Origin: Ruminococcus sp.
GTDB lineage: Bacteria > Bacillota > Clostridia > Lachnospirales > Lachnospiraceae
Reading direction: 5' to 3'
NCBI GenBank assembly: GCA_013911065.1
Contig: JACERV010000023.1
Coordinates: 1 to 64,000, forward strand
Length of the DNA: 64,000 nt
Each line of letters opens with the position of its first letter. Position 1 is the stretch's first letter. The notes below the pieces were generated by a model that worked only from the letters and a program-made list of their open reading frames with translations, did no database searches and was not told the origin of the DNA. This document shows positions 52,676 to 61,362 of the stretch, in pieces. The translations under genes were made by a program, and so were the position numbers.

Positions 52676-53986
52676 GTGCATGTATTATCAGAGATAATCA
52701 AAGAGGATATGAAGCCGGCCTTAGGAGTAACAGAACCAGGGGCCGTTGCTTTTATTACTGCAAAAGCCCGCTCCTATACGTCAGGCGATATTAAAAGTGT
52801 TGACGTATCTATGAACAGCGGAATGTACAAAAATGCATTCACCTGTGGAATCCCAGGAAGCTGTGAGGTGGGAAATGTTTTTGCTGCTGCCCTTGGAGTC
52901 GTTGCGGGTAATGCCCAAAAGGGTCTGGAGTCGCTGGCAGACGTGACACCTCAGGATAATGAAATGGCAAAAGACCTGGTGGATAAAGGGAAGGTAACAG
53001 TCCGCCTCAGTGGAATAGACAGCCGTATTTTCATGGAAGCAACAGTAAAAACAGAATCTGATGAAGCGGTTGTGACAATCAGGGATTCGCATACAAATAT
53101 AACCAGGATTGCAGTGAATGGGAATGTGATTCATGAATCTCCGGTTTACATAGCAGATGTTGACGAGAGAGAAGAAGAGGACGCGGACGTGCAGCCTTTG
53201 ATTCATCATTATACACTTCAGCAATTGTATGATTACATCACAACAGTAGATATTCAGGAGCTGGAATTTATCAGAGCGGCATATGAAGTAAATTATGAGT
53301 TGTTTGAGGAGGGGTTACACCATCCACGAACAACCTTTTCGCGTTTTCTGCTGAAAATGAATGATGGGAAAATCATTTCAGATAATGAGCAGGCAACCGC
53401 ATCATTACTGTGTAATGCTGCAATTGAGGCCCGTGTAATAGGGCTGGATAAACCTGCAATGAGTATTACCGGTTCAGGAGCACATGGCATTATTTCTACA
53501 ATGCCTTTGTATGCTGCCTGCAGAGTAAACGGTTACAGTGAAGAGAACTTACTACGCGCCACCGCGCTGAGCTATCTGATTTGTATGTATATCAAAGAGT
53601 ATTCTGGAAAATTGTCCGCATTTTGTGGCTGTGCCATTGCCGCCGGAACCGGAATGGCATGTGCTCTTGTATATTTGCGGGGCGGAGATGCAGAAGTGAT
53701 GGGCCACACCATAAACAATATGGCCAGCAGTATTACAGGCATGATTTGTGACGGAGGAAATCAGGGATGTACCATGAAGGGCATTGCGGCAGTTGACGCG
53801 GCCTATAAATCAGTTGAATTTGCCATGAATGGTATTTATATTGACAATGTCCACGGCATCAATGGGAAAACCCCGGAGATGACAATGAAAAATATGGGAC
53901 TGATAGCTTCCCCCGGTATGGTTGGCACTGAGAAAACAATCGTGGATATTTTTGAAGCTAAATTAAAAAATGAAAAATTGATATAA
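52676..53986 (+). CDS. cyuA: L-cysteine desulfidase family protein (CyuA/UPF0597)
   Basis: A 436-residue protein with a GTG start after AGAAGAGG. It has the UPF0597 pattern: MKPALGVTEPGAVAFITAKA, GIPGSCEVGNVFAAALG, SGAHGIISTMPLYA and GMICDGGNQGCTMKGIAAVDAA, where the Cys residues fit the [4Fe-4S]-dependent serine/cysteine lyase group. It would break L-cysteine into pyruvate, ammonia and sulfide. It follows the thiolation fusion by 35 bases, so cysteine sulfur handling is a shared theme. Confidence 0.88.
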   Translation: MHVLSEIIKEDMKPALGVTEPGAVAFITAKARSYTSGDIKSVDVSMNSGMYKNAFTCGIPGSCEVGNVFAAALGVVAGNAQKGLESLADVTPQDNEMAKDLVDKGKVTVRLSGIDSRIFMEATVKTESDEAVVTIRDSHTNITRIAVNGNVIHESPVYIADVDEREEEDADVQPLIHHYTLQQLYDYITTVDIQELEFIRAAYEVNYELFEEGLHHPRTTFSRFLLKMNDGKIISDNEQATASLLCNAAIEARVIGLDKPAMSITGSGAHGIISTMPLYAACRVNGYSEENLLRATALSYLICMYIKEYSGKLSAFCGCAIAAGTGMACALVYLRGGDAEVMGHTINNMASSITGMICDGGNQGCTMKGIAAVDAAYKSVEFAMNGIYIDNVHGINGKTPEMTMKNMGLIASPGMVGTEKTIVDIFEAKLKNEKLI

Positions 53987-54037
53987 TGAATATAGATGCA
54001 AAATCATTCTCAAAATAACGTATAGGAGAATATAAGG

Positions 54038-54793
54038 ATGAGAGCGCCTGTTATGATATCAGATGTAATTGACTATGGGGATCAGATATGTTCAGATAAC
54101 TGGATATCAGTGGATGATGGAGGTTTATTCCATAAGCTGTATTATGTAAGAGGAGGGGAAGCATTTTATTCTGACGATGAATGTGAACTGACTCTGAGAC
54201 CTGGTAATCTTTATTTATTGCCAATGTACCGCCGCTTCCAGGTGCGGCACCAGCCGCAGAATCCGTTTACAGTCACATGGATGCATTTGGAATCTTCCCA
54301 GGCGCTTTGCTACCATCCGGTATTAATTGAACTGGAAAAAGCATCTGTCATGGAGGAGCTGCTGCTTCTGCTGAGACGTACTATTCAGGAAAGGCAGTCG
54401 AAACTTCTTTTACCATTAGCAGAGGCGGTAATCAGTTTGATGAGTGAGAGTTGTAATCTTATGCCGGCCCTTCCGGCACAATTGGAGGATATCCTCAAGT
54501 TACTGCAAGAAAATCAAGACCGGATACTAAACAACGAAGAGCTTGCAATACAGGCTGGATATAGTAAAAGCCATTTGGTACGTTTGTTTAAGGAATATTT
54601 GGGCGTGTCTCCCAGGCAATACCAACTACAGGCCAGGTTCAATCAGGCGAAAAAACTGCTGCGTCAGGGAGTTCCATCCAATGAAGTAGCAGAAGTGCTG
54701 GGGTTTTCCAGCGCGGCATCCTTTGGGCGTGATTTCAAAGGAGCATTCAACATAAGTCCGGGGCAGTATCAAAAAACCGATGGGGTACCATAA
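54038..54793 (+). CDS. AraC-family transcriptional regulator
   Basis: A 251-residue regulator. The N-terminal cupin-like sensor (YYVRGGEAFYSDDECELTLRPGNLYLLP, in part) precedes the double HTH at about 150-248 (AIQAGYSKSHLVRLFKEYLGVSPRQY and AEVLGFSSAASFGRDFKGAFNISPGQY, in part). Such proteins usually activate sugar-use genes, but no sugar gene is adjacent; the cysteine desulfidase gene upstream is on the same strand. It ends at the terminator of repeat copy B. Confidence 0.9.
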   Translation: MRAPVMISDVIDYGDQICSDNWISVDDGGLFHKLYYVRGGEAFYSDDECELTLRPGNLYLLPMYRRFQVRHQPQNPFTVTWMHLESSQALCYHPVLIELEKASVMEELLLLLRRTIQERQSKLLLPLAEAVISLMSESCNLMPALPAQLEDILKLLQENQDRILNNEELAIQAGYSKSHLVRLFKEYLGVSPRQYQLQARFNQAKKLLRQGVPSNEVAEVLGFSSAASFGRDFKGAFNISPGQYQKTDGVP

Positions 54794-54856
54794 ATTATTA
54801 TGCTTAGATATACAAGTTTGATAAATTACAGTGCTAGTTTCATATTGATAGTTATA

Positions 54857-55015
54857 AAGTGTGCCCCCATGACCTGGGGGCACACTTTTTCCATATAATA
54901 GGAAACTGCGCGTTTCCTATTATATAAAAACCCTCCGGGGGATCGCACTGTGGCGTCAAGGAAGGTGTTGCTATCGCAACTCGCCGCAGGCGGAGAATCT
55001 CGCAAGCGAGATTCT
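54857..55015 (+). repeat. hairpin-array repeat, copy B
   Basis: This matches copy A in order and orientation. It has a perfect 13-bp terminator stem with T-tail (54857-54890), a 14-bp perfect stem (54893-54925), an ACCCTC-GGGGGATC block, GTTGC-TATC-GCAAC (54967-54980), CGCC-GCA-GGCG, and AGAATCTCGC/GCGAGATTCT (54994-55015). Arm bases differ from copy A with compensating changes, so the pairing is conserved more than the sequence. It sits between the AraC gene and the convergent hcp gene. Confidence 0.88.
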
Positions 55016-55044
55016 TTCTTGTAATTGTTGATAGCAATTGCAAG

Positions 55045-56604
55045 TTATCCCAGTATTCTTTGGATATCTTCTTCCACAGTACTAATTTTTGCAAGATTAT
55101 AATTTTCCGCAAGCACATCCATTACAGCCGGAGATATAAACGCCGGGAGAGTCGGTCCCAGCAGCATATTCTGGATGCCCAGAGAGAGAAGTGTGAGGAG
55201 AATACATACTGCTTTCTGCTCATACCAGGATAAGACTAATGACAGCGGCAATTCATTTACACTGCATTCAAAGGCATCAGCCAGGGCGAGGGCAACCTGG
55301 ATTGCACTGTATGCATCATTACACTGCCCCATGTCCAGTATTCTTGGTATTCCTTCTATAGATCCCAAATCCAGGTCATTAATACGGTATTTACCGCAGG
55401 CCAGCGTAAGAATAATAGTGTCCATAGGGAGGGCTTTGGCAAATTCGGTATAATAGCTTCTGCCGGGAGCTGCGCCGTCACATCCGCCGATTAAGAAGAA
55501 ATGACGTATTTTACCGTTTTTAACAAGGTCGATAATCTTTCCTGCCTGAGACAGTACAGTCCCGTGGGCAAATCCTGTGGTAACCGTAGAACCTCCATTG
55601 ATACCGGTCATAGGGTGGTCTTCCGGATATCCACCGCATTCAATTGCTTTTTCAATGACAGGTGTGAAATCTTTATCTTCACCAATATGCACAAGTTCAG
55701 GATAGGATACGATAGAGGTGGTGAATACTCTGTCGCAATAGCTTTCTCTGACCGGCATTAAGCAGTTTGTAGTGAATAAAATAGGCCCGGGAATATTGTG
55801 GAATTCAGACTGCTGGCTCTGCCATCCGGTTCCAAAGTTTCCTTTTAAGTGGGGGTATTTTTTTAACCCCGGATATCCGTGGGCAGGAAGCATTTCACTG
55901 TGGGTATAGATATTAATACCTTTATCTTTTGTTTGCTCCAGAAGAAGCTCCATATCATGCAGATCATGCCCGCTGACTACGATAAATGGTCCTTTTTCAA
56001 TGGTAAGAGGTACTGTTGTCGGCTCCGGAGTACCGTAGCTTTCGGTGTTGGCCTCATCTAAAAGCCCCATGCATGTAAGGTTTACTTCACCTGTTTTGAG
56101 AACCAGGGGAAGCAGCTCGTCCATGCCGTAATCTTCACCGATTGCACATAATCCTTCATAGAAGAAGTCAAACACTTCATCATTGGTAAAGCCCAGCACA
56201 AATGCATGATAAGCATATGCGGCCATGCCTCTGAGCCCGAATAAAATCAAAGATTTCAGGGAACGGATATCCTCGTTGGCCGACCATATTTCTTGGACAT
56301 CATAAGCCTCAGCGTCGGAATCAATTTTATCCTTCTCTGCATATACATCCTCCATAAGACTGATAATTGTATCGTTATAAAAGTTCACGTTTGTAATAGT
56401 CGTGAATAATCCTTTTAATACCAGCTCATTTGAGGCGTCTGTTGCTCCGGCTGATTTAACAGCCCTTGCAAGCCCAATAAGTGCATTGGTCAGCTCATCC
56501 TGAAAATTTGCTGTATCAGCTTTTTTCCCGCAGACACCAGCCCGACCTTCACAGCCCGTATTGTGGGCGGTTTGCTGGCACTGGAAACAAAACATATCTC
56601 CCAT
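55045..56604 (-). CDS. hcp: hydroxylamine reductase / hybrid-cluster protein
   Basis: A 519-residue Hcp. The N-terminal cluster ligands are C6, C9, C18 and C25 (MFCFQCQQTAHNTGC, GVCGK), which is the anaerobe-type spacing. Hybrid-cluster ligands occur in VVSGHDLHD, FTTNCLMP, LIGGCDGAAPGRSYYTEFA and LACGKYRIND. Hcp reduces hydroxylamine in vitro and NO in vivo, so it protects from nitrosative stress. The ATG at 56604 follows AAGGAGAG; a frame seven codons longer lacks support. No hcr-type reductase gene is next to it. Confidence 0.95.
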   Translation of the reverse strand: MGDMFCFQCQQTAHNTGCEGRAGVCGKKADTANFQDELTNALIGLARAVKSAGATDASNELVLKGLFTTITNVNFYNDTIISLMEDVYAEKDKIDSDAEAYDVQEIWSANEDIRSLKSLILFGLRGMAAYAYHAFVLGFTNDEVFDFFYEGLCAIGEDYGMDELLPLVLKTGEVNLTCMGLLDEANTESYGTPEPTTVPLTIEKGPFIVVSGHDLHDMELLLEQTKDKGINIYTHSEMLPAHGYPGLKKYPHLKGNFGTGWQSQQSEFHNIPGPILFTTNCLMPVRESYCDRVFTTSIVSYPELVHIGEDKDFTPVIEKAIECGGYPEDHPMTGINGGSTVTTGFAHGTVLSQAGKIIDLVKNGKIRHFFLIGGCDGAAPGRSYYTEFAKALPMDTIILTLACGKYRINDLDLGSIEGIPRILDMGQCNDAYSAIQVALALADAFECSVNELPLSLVLSWYEQKAVCILLTLLSLGIQNMLLGPTLPAFISPAVMDVLAENYNLAKISTVEEDIQRILG

Positions 56605-56755
56605 AAATAACTCTCCTTTACACATTTTTTGTTATTATATCCAAATTACTTTTTACTATTCGGGCAAAAACTTATGCTTATTGACCGATTAAGAGCCGAT
56701 AAACGTGCCTATGCTTGTTGTACTACTGATGTTCAAGATGTACACGAATACAGGA
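56605..56755. other. hcp/DeoR divergent intergenic region, hcp side
   Basis: It carries the hcp leader. On the minus strand a TATAAT lies about 30 bases before the hcp start without a good -35, as expected for an activator-dependent gene. No HcpR/FNR-type palindrome was identified with confidence. Confidence 0.4.
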
Positions 56756-56784
56756 TTGACTTATCTAAGATATCGTAATATAAT
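56756..56784 (+). promoter_or_regulatory. promoter of the DeoR-transaldolase-kinase operon
   Basis: TTGACT and TATAAT are 17 bases apart. The leader is about 115 bases and contains TTTCGTTCG, a possible DeoR-family site by position only. Confidence 0.75.
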
Positions 56785-56905
56785 TAGTTTGCAAACGTAA
56801 ATCATATTTGTTTCGTTCGTAATATTTTGCGGTAATATAACTATTTTAAGACTGCATAAACAAAGTAGGGCGGATTAAGATATCCGTCATGACTGGAGTG
56901 CTTTT

Positions 56906-57661
56906 ATGGGAAGAGTTGAGGAGAGACAGTCCAGAATTCTGGAGATATTAAGTGCCGGCGGAAAGAGTGAGGTTACAGAGCTTGCAGGACTGTGTGGTGT
57001 ATCTCTTGTAACAGTCAGAAAGGACCTGACTGAGCTGGAGACCCGGGGATTGCTCCGCCGGGAACAAGGGTATGCGATTTTAAATGAAGAAAATGATATG
57101 AGACGCCGTCTCGCTGCCAATCATTCTACGAAGGTCCGGCTTGCAAAAGAAGCTGCATCCCTCATAGAAGATGGGGATACGGTTATGATTGAATCCGGCT
57201 CCTGCTGTATCCTGCTGGCGGATGAAATCAGCCGTACAAAACGAAATGTGACGATTGTTACCAACTCTGTTTTTATGGCTGATTATGTTGGAAGGGCTTC
57301 TAATATCCACCTGGTTCTGCTGGGAGGGGATTACCAGCCGGATTCTCAGGCTGTTGTGGGACCTATTACCCGCCTGGGAGCGCAGTCCTTTCATGTAAAG
57401 CGCTTTTTTGCGGGTACAGACGGGTATCATCCACAGATAGGTTTTACGGGAGATAATCATCTGCGAGTGGAGACTTTGAGAAATCTGGCCCAAAATGCAG
57501 AAGAAGTGGTAATTCTTACGGAATCCTGCAAGTTTACAAGGCAGGGCGTCGTTCCTGAGTTTTCCCTGGATGAGGTTCAATATCTGATTACCGATTCCGG
57601 GCTTCCGGAGGGGATTGAAAAGGAACTGGCGGGATATGGCATTCATGTGACAAAAGTTTAA
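56906..57661 (+). CDS. DeoR/GlpR-family sugar-phosphate regulator
   Basis: A 251-residue repressor. The HTH (RQSRILEILSAGGKSEVTELAGLCGVSLVTVRKDL, in part) is at residues 6-58, followed by the DeoRC sensor domain (GDTVMIESGSCCILLADEI; FFAGTDGYHPQIGFTG), which is related to sugar-phosphate isomerases and binds a phosphorylated sugar. It is the first gene of an operon with a transaldolase-like and a sugar kinase gene, so it likely senses the product of that kinase. Confidence 0.9.
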   Translation: MGRVEERQSRILEILSAGGKSEVTELAGLCGVSLVTVRKDLTELETRGLLRREQGYAILNEENDMRRRLAANHSTKVRLAKEAASLIEDGDTVMIESGSCCILLADEISRTKRNVTIVTNSVFMADYVGRASNIHLVLLGGDYQPDSQAVVGPITRLGAQSFHVKRFFAGTDGYHPQIGFTGDNHLRVETLRNLAQNAEEVVILTESCKFTRQGVVPEFSLDEVQYLITDSGLPEGIEKELAGYGIHVTKV

Positions 57662-57689
57662 TATTTAAAAGGAAAAGGAGAAAACTATT

Positions 57690-58361
57690 ATGGAAATCTT
57701 ATTAGACACTGCGAATTTAGAGGACATACGCAAGTACAACGAAATTTATGATATTACAGGTGTAACATCAAACCCAACAATTCTATCCAGGGAAAAGGCG
57801 GAGTTTTTCCCCCTTCTGCTTGAGATCCGCAATATCATTGGCGACAAACAACTTCATGTACAGGTGACAGGAAGTACTTGTGAAGAGATGCTGAAAGAGG
57901 CTGAGGTCATTACCGGTAAGCTGGGAAAAGATACTTATATTAAGGTTCCGGTGAATGAAGAAGGAATTAAGACTATGAAGGCGTTGAAGGCCCAGGGATA
58001 TAAAATTACAGGGACAGCAATCTATATGCCTCAGCAGGCTATGCTTGCCTCCACTGTCGGTGCAGATTATGTAGCGCCTTATTTCAACCGTATGAATAAC
58101 ATGAATGTGGACAGTATGAAAGCAATTGAAGACATCGCATGGCTGTTTGAGCATTATCAAAGGGACACAAAGATACTTGCTGCCAGCTTCAAAAATACAA
58201 ACCAGATTATGGATGCTCTTCTTGCAGGTGCACATGCGGTAACGGCTTCTGTAGATCTTTATACACAGATGGTAGAGAGTCCGATAATTGACGCAGCAAT
58301 TTCAGGCTTTGCAAATGACTGGAAGGCAATGTACGGGGACAAGAGGATTTACGAATTCTAG
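57690..58361 (+). CDS. transaldolase-family protein (TalC/FSA type)
   Basis: A 223-residue small transaldolase. It starts EILLDTANLEDIRKYNEIYDITGVTSNPTIL (part given) and has the Schiff-base lysine in YIKVPVN and later AASFKNTNQIMDALLAGAHAVT. Enzymes of this size are either transaldolases or fructose-6-phosphate aldolases. Its place between a DeoR regulator and an FGGY kinase suggests it splits or rearranges a kinase-made sugar phosphate. Confidence 0.9.
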   Translation: MEILLDTANLEDIRKYNEIYDITGVTSNPTILSREKAEFFPLLLEIRNIIGDKQLHVQVTGSTCEEMLKEAEVITGKLGKDTYIKVPVNEEGIKTMKALKAQGYKITGTAIYMPQQAMLASTVGADYVAPYFNRMNNMNVDSMKAIEDIAWLFEHYQRDTKILAASFKNTNQIMDALLAGAHAVTASVDLYTQMVESPIIDAAISGFANDWKAMYGDKRIYEF

Positions 58362-58379
58362 AAAACAGGAGATTTTTTC

Positions 58380-59858
58380 ATGGCTCAATATATTATCGCC
58401 CATGATTTGGGGACATCAGGAAACAAAGCTACATTATTTACAGTCGGCGGCCAAATGGTCAAAAGCTGTACTATTCCATATGACGTACACTTTTTTGGGA
58501 AAAATTATGCTCAGCAGAACCCGTCAGATTGGTGGGTTGCAGTATGCCGGGCAACAAAAAATATACTGGAGGGTGTTGACAAGGCAGATATTATAGCACT
58601 TTCCTTCTCTGCACAGATGCAGGGCTGTCTTTTGGTAGACAGAGAGGGAAATCCTCTTCGTCCTTCGATTATCTGGGCGGATCAGCGTGCCTTGAAAGAA
58701 GCGGAACACCTGGAGAGTGAAATTGGTTTTGACAAAATGTATGAGATTACAGGCCACCGCCTGAGTCCCAGCTATACTCTGGAAAAAATTATGTGGCTGA
58801 AAGAACATGAACCGGAAGTCTATAAAAAGGCCTACAAATCGCTCCAGGCGAAGGATTATATTCTTTATCGGCTGACCGGGGAATTTGTGACGGACTACTC
58901 TGATGCATCGGGCACTCATGCACTGGATCTGGAACACCTGTGCTGGGCGGATGAAATATTGGAGGCTTCCGGCATTAACCGGGATTTACTGCCCCGGCTG
59001 TGTAATTCTACGGATATTGTAGGAAAGGTTACAAAGGAAGCCGCAGAAGCTACCGGACTTTGTCAGGGAACTCCGGTTGTCTGCGGAGGCGGGGACGGTC
59101 CGTGTGCCGCGGTGGGCGCCGGTTGCATTCACGATGATGAATTATTTGTAACCTTTGGAACATCTGCATGGGTGGGAGGAACAACAAAGAAGAAATTTTT
59201 GGATGATGAGAAGATTTTCTTCTGCTTTGCCAACGTGATTCCGGGCAGATATATGCCCTGCGGAGCAATGCAGGCAGCAGGCAGTTCCTATTCTTATATC
59301 CGCAGCATTCTGGCACCCGGCGAACCATACAGTGAGTTAAATACTTTGATAGAAAATTCACCGGCAGGTGCAAAAGAGCTGCTGTTCCTTCCCTATATGC
59401 TGGGAGAGCGCAGTCCCCGCTGGAATGAGGAGACAAGCGGAGCCTACCTTGGGATTAAGATGCATCACAGGAAAGAAGATTATATCAGGGCGGTTATTGA
59501 AGGCGTTGCATATAACCTGGAGTTAATTCTTGCCTCCTATAGAAAATATCTGTCTGTAGAGAACTTGATACTCACCGGAGGCGGTGCAAAAGGAGATGTT
59601 GTGTGCCAGATACTTTCTGATGTATTCCGTGCCAGGCTTTCCACACCGGACCATGTGGAAGAAGCGACTTCTATAGCAGCAGCCATGATTGCAGGTGTAG
59701 GCGTTGGGGCTTATGACAGTTTTGAAGATGTCACCAGATTCTTGAAGTTTCAAAAAGAGTATACTCCAAACCAGGAAAATCAGGCTGTTTATGAGAAAAT
59801 GAAACGAATTTTTGATGCCAGTTATTATGCACTGGAAAATATCTACAAAATGTTTTAA
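58380..59858 (+). CDS. FGGY-family carbohydrate kinase (xylulokinase-like)
   Basis: A 492-residue kinase. The N-terminal ATPase loop is IAHDLGTSGNKATLFT, the catalytic segment IIWADQRA, then GGGDGPCAAVGAG and the C-terminal signature NLILTGGGAKGDVVCQILSDV (part). The nearest families are xylulo-, ribulo- and glycerol kinases; xylulose is the best guess but a tetrulose or another ketose is possible. It ends the operon before a hairpin at 59908. Confidence 0.88.
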   Translation: MAQYIIAHDLGTSGNKATLFTVGGQMVKSCTIPYDVHFFGKNYAQQNPSDWWVAVCRATKNILEGVDKADIIALSFSAQMQGCLLVDREGNPLRPSIIWADQRALKEAEHLESEIGFDKMYEITGHRLSPSYTLEKIMWLKEHEPEVYKKAYKSLQAKDYILYRLTGEFVTDYSDASGTHALDLEHLCWADEILEASGINRDLLPRLCNSTDIVGKVTKEAAEATGLCQGTPVVCGGGDGPCAAVGAGCIHDDELFVTFGTSAWVGGTTKKKFLDDEKIFFCFANVIPGRYMPCGAMQAAGSSYSYIRSILAPGEPYSELNTLIENSPAGAKELLFLPYMLGERSPRWNEETSGAYLGIKMHHRKEDYIRAVIEGVAYNLELILASYRKYLSVENLILTGGGAKGDVVCQILSDVFRARLSTPDHVEEATSIAAAMIAGVGVGAYDSFEDVTRFLKFQKEYTPNQENQAVYEKMKRIFDASYYALENIYKMF

Positions 59859-59907
59859 AGAAGTGATATACGATGTTCTGACTCTTGCATCAAAACAGAG
59901 TAAAAAT

Positions 59908-59942
59908 GCCCTCAATCCCAATATATATAATGGATTGGGGGC
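59908..59942 (+). terminator. terminator after sugar kinase operon
   Basis: An 11-bp stem (GCCCTCAATCC with GGATTGGGGGC, one wobble) around a 13-base loop. Only a weak T-run follows. The remaining bases up to the yezD promoter (59943-60076) are AT-rich with no gene. Confidence 0.7.
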
Positions 59943-60076
59943 TTGCTGTTTCGTAAGAAAGCCACAGTGCTTTTTTGCTTCTTTGGTATGTGCTAAAAAC
60001 TTTTTTATTTCACCAAGGGACAGGATTCTATTTAACTTGTCTTATTATTTTTATAATAAAAAACCTATAATACCTA

Positions 60077-60105
60077 TTGACAAAATATGTTTAAACATTT
60101 ATACT
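60077..60105 (+). promoter_or_regulatory. promoter of the yezD / nitrogenase-like cluster
   Basis: TTGACA and TATACT are exactly 17 bases apart. The spacer contains ATGTTTAAACAT, a perfect palindrome (60087-60098), which could be a repressor site. Confidence 0.75.
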
Positions 60106-60162
60106 ATAAAAAATCTATATAAAACATATCAGAATAGTAGGAAATAATCGAGGGATAGAGAT

Positions 60163-60330
60163 ATGGAGGATAGCAATAAAAGGCATGGTAAAAAAAATGT
60201 AATAACAGAAAAGGACATTCAGAAGGTAATTGAATTTATCGAAGCAGTTCAATACGGTTCCATCACTCTCGTTATTCAGGATGGAAGAATAGTACAGATA
60301 GAAAAAAATGAAAAAGTAAGGATGAAATAA
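60163..60330 (+). CDS. yezD: YezD-family (DUF2292) small protein
   Basis: A 55-residue protein preceded by GAGGGATAGAG. The core VIEFIEAVQYGSITLVIQDGRIVQIEKNEK (in part) is the DUF2292 pattern, a small beta-alpha unit whose genes tend to be near sulfur-assimilation genes in Bacillus and others. Its role is unknown. As the first gene after the promoter and before a nifB-like gene, it hints at sulfur control of the cluster. Confidence 0.85.
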   Translation: MEDSNKRHGKKNVITEKDIQKVIEFIEAVQYGSITLVIQDGRIVQIEKNEKVRMK

Positions 60331-60353
60331 AAATGGTGATCAGACAACTGAAG

Positions 60354-60400
60354 CCGAACAGACTGGGACATAGTTCATGTCAAAGTCAGTTCGGTTTTTT
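60354..60400 (+). terminator. terminator/attenuator between yezD and nifB-like gene
   Basis: CCGAAC-GACT-GGACAT arms pair with ATGTC-AGTC-GTTCGG and six T follow. Because no other promoter is evident before the nifB-like gene, partial termination here would keep downstream genes below yezD or make them conditional. Confidence 0.75.
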
Positions 60401-60437
60401 ATTTTACCCAAATGGAAATAAAGGAGGTTTGGATTCT

Positions 60438-61331
60438 ATGAATTTAACATTAGAACAAAATAAAGAGAAACTTGCCTATGTTTCTAACAGGCATCCATGT
60501 TTTGGTCAAGGTCCTAATGTAAACAAGGGAAGAGTACATTTGCCGGTCAGTCCTACCTGCAACATCCAATGTGCTTTTTGTAAAAGGAGTATTAATAAAT
60601 TAGAGCAAAGACCAGGAGTCACGGGCAAGCTCTTAAAGCCACAGGAGGCAGCAGACATTGTAAAAAAAGCATTGGAACTTTGTCCGGAAATTACTGTAGC
60701 TGGAATTGCAGGACCGGGAGACACATTGGATACCTGTTTCGCCATAGATACATTTGAGCTTATAAGCAAAACACATCCTGATCTTATCAATTGTCTTAGT
60801 ACCAATGGACTTTTACTGGAAGATTATGCAGAAAAACTTGTTGAAGTAGGTGTCAGAACCATAACAGTTACAGTAAATGCAGTAAATGCCTGTATCCTAA
60901 AGGATATTTGTCTTTTTATCATATACGGAGGTAAAAAGTATGAGGGACTTGAGGGAGCAGAAATTTTAATTGAAGCTCAGAAAAAAGGTATTAAAAGAGC
61001 TGTTGAGTTAGGTGCGATAATAAAAATTAATGTTGTTTTAATACCTGGAGTAAATGACGGACATATTGAAGAAATAGCGAAAACTGCAGCAGAGCTGGGC
61101 GCTTCCTTTATAAACATTATACCTCTGATTCCCCAGCATATGTTTGCAGACAAAGCAGAACCCACTTGTAATGACTTACATAAGGCCAGGCAGACAGCGG
61201 AAAAGTATCTGCCGGTTTTCAGGCATTGTCAAAGGTGCAGGGCAGATGCCTGTGGAATTCCCGGCAGGAAAGAGGTGGCAGATTTACTTTATGATTATAG
61301 AGGAATAGAACAGACTTTTTCCCATGGCTAA
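60438..61331 (+). CDS. NifB-like radical SAM protein
   Basis: A 297-residue stand-alone NifB homologue. The ATG follows AAGGAGG. The radical SAM motif C41-x3-C45-x2-C48 (CNIQCAFC) is intact; also present are HPCF (19-22), EQRPGV, GIAGPGD, INCLSTNGLLL, INVVLIPGVND and the late HCQRCRADACG. NifB fuses [4Fe-4S] clusters into the carbide-containing precursor NifB-co. The Cys that normally precedes N-E-S-R-P-G is missing, and that stretch is one residue shorter. No NifX domain is fused; a separate NifX-like gene follows 31 bases later. Confidence 0.9.
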   Translation: MNLTLEQNKEKLAYVSNRHPCFGQGPNVNKGRVHLPVSPTCNIQCAFCKRSINKLEQRPGVTGKLLKPQEAADIVKKALELCPEITVAGIAGPGDTLDTCFAIDTFELISKTHPDLINCLSTNGLLLEDYAEKLVEVGVRTITVTVNAVNACILKDICLFIIYGGKKYEGLEGAEILIEAQKKGIKRAVELGAIIKINVVLIPGVNDGHIEEIAKTAAELGASFINIIPLIPQHMFADKAEPTCNDLHKARQTAEKYLPVFRHCQRCRADACGIPGRKEVADLLYDYRGIEQTFSHG

Positions 61332-61362
61332 TGTCTGAAAGATAAATAAGGTGGTGACAAAT

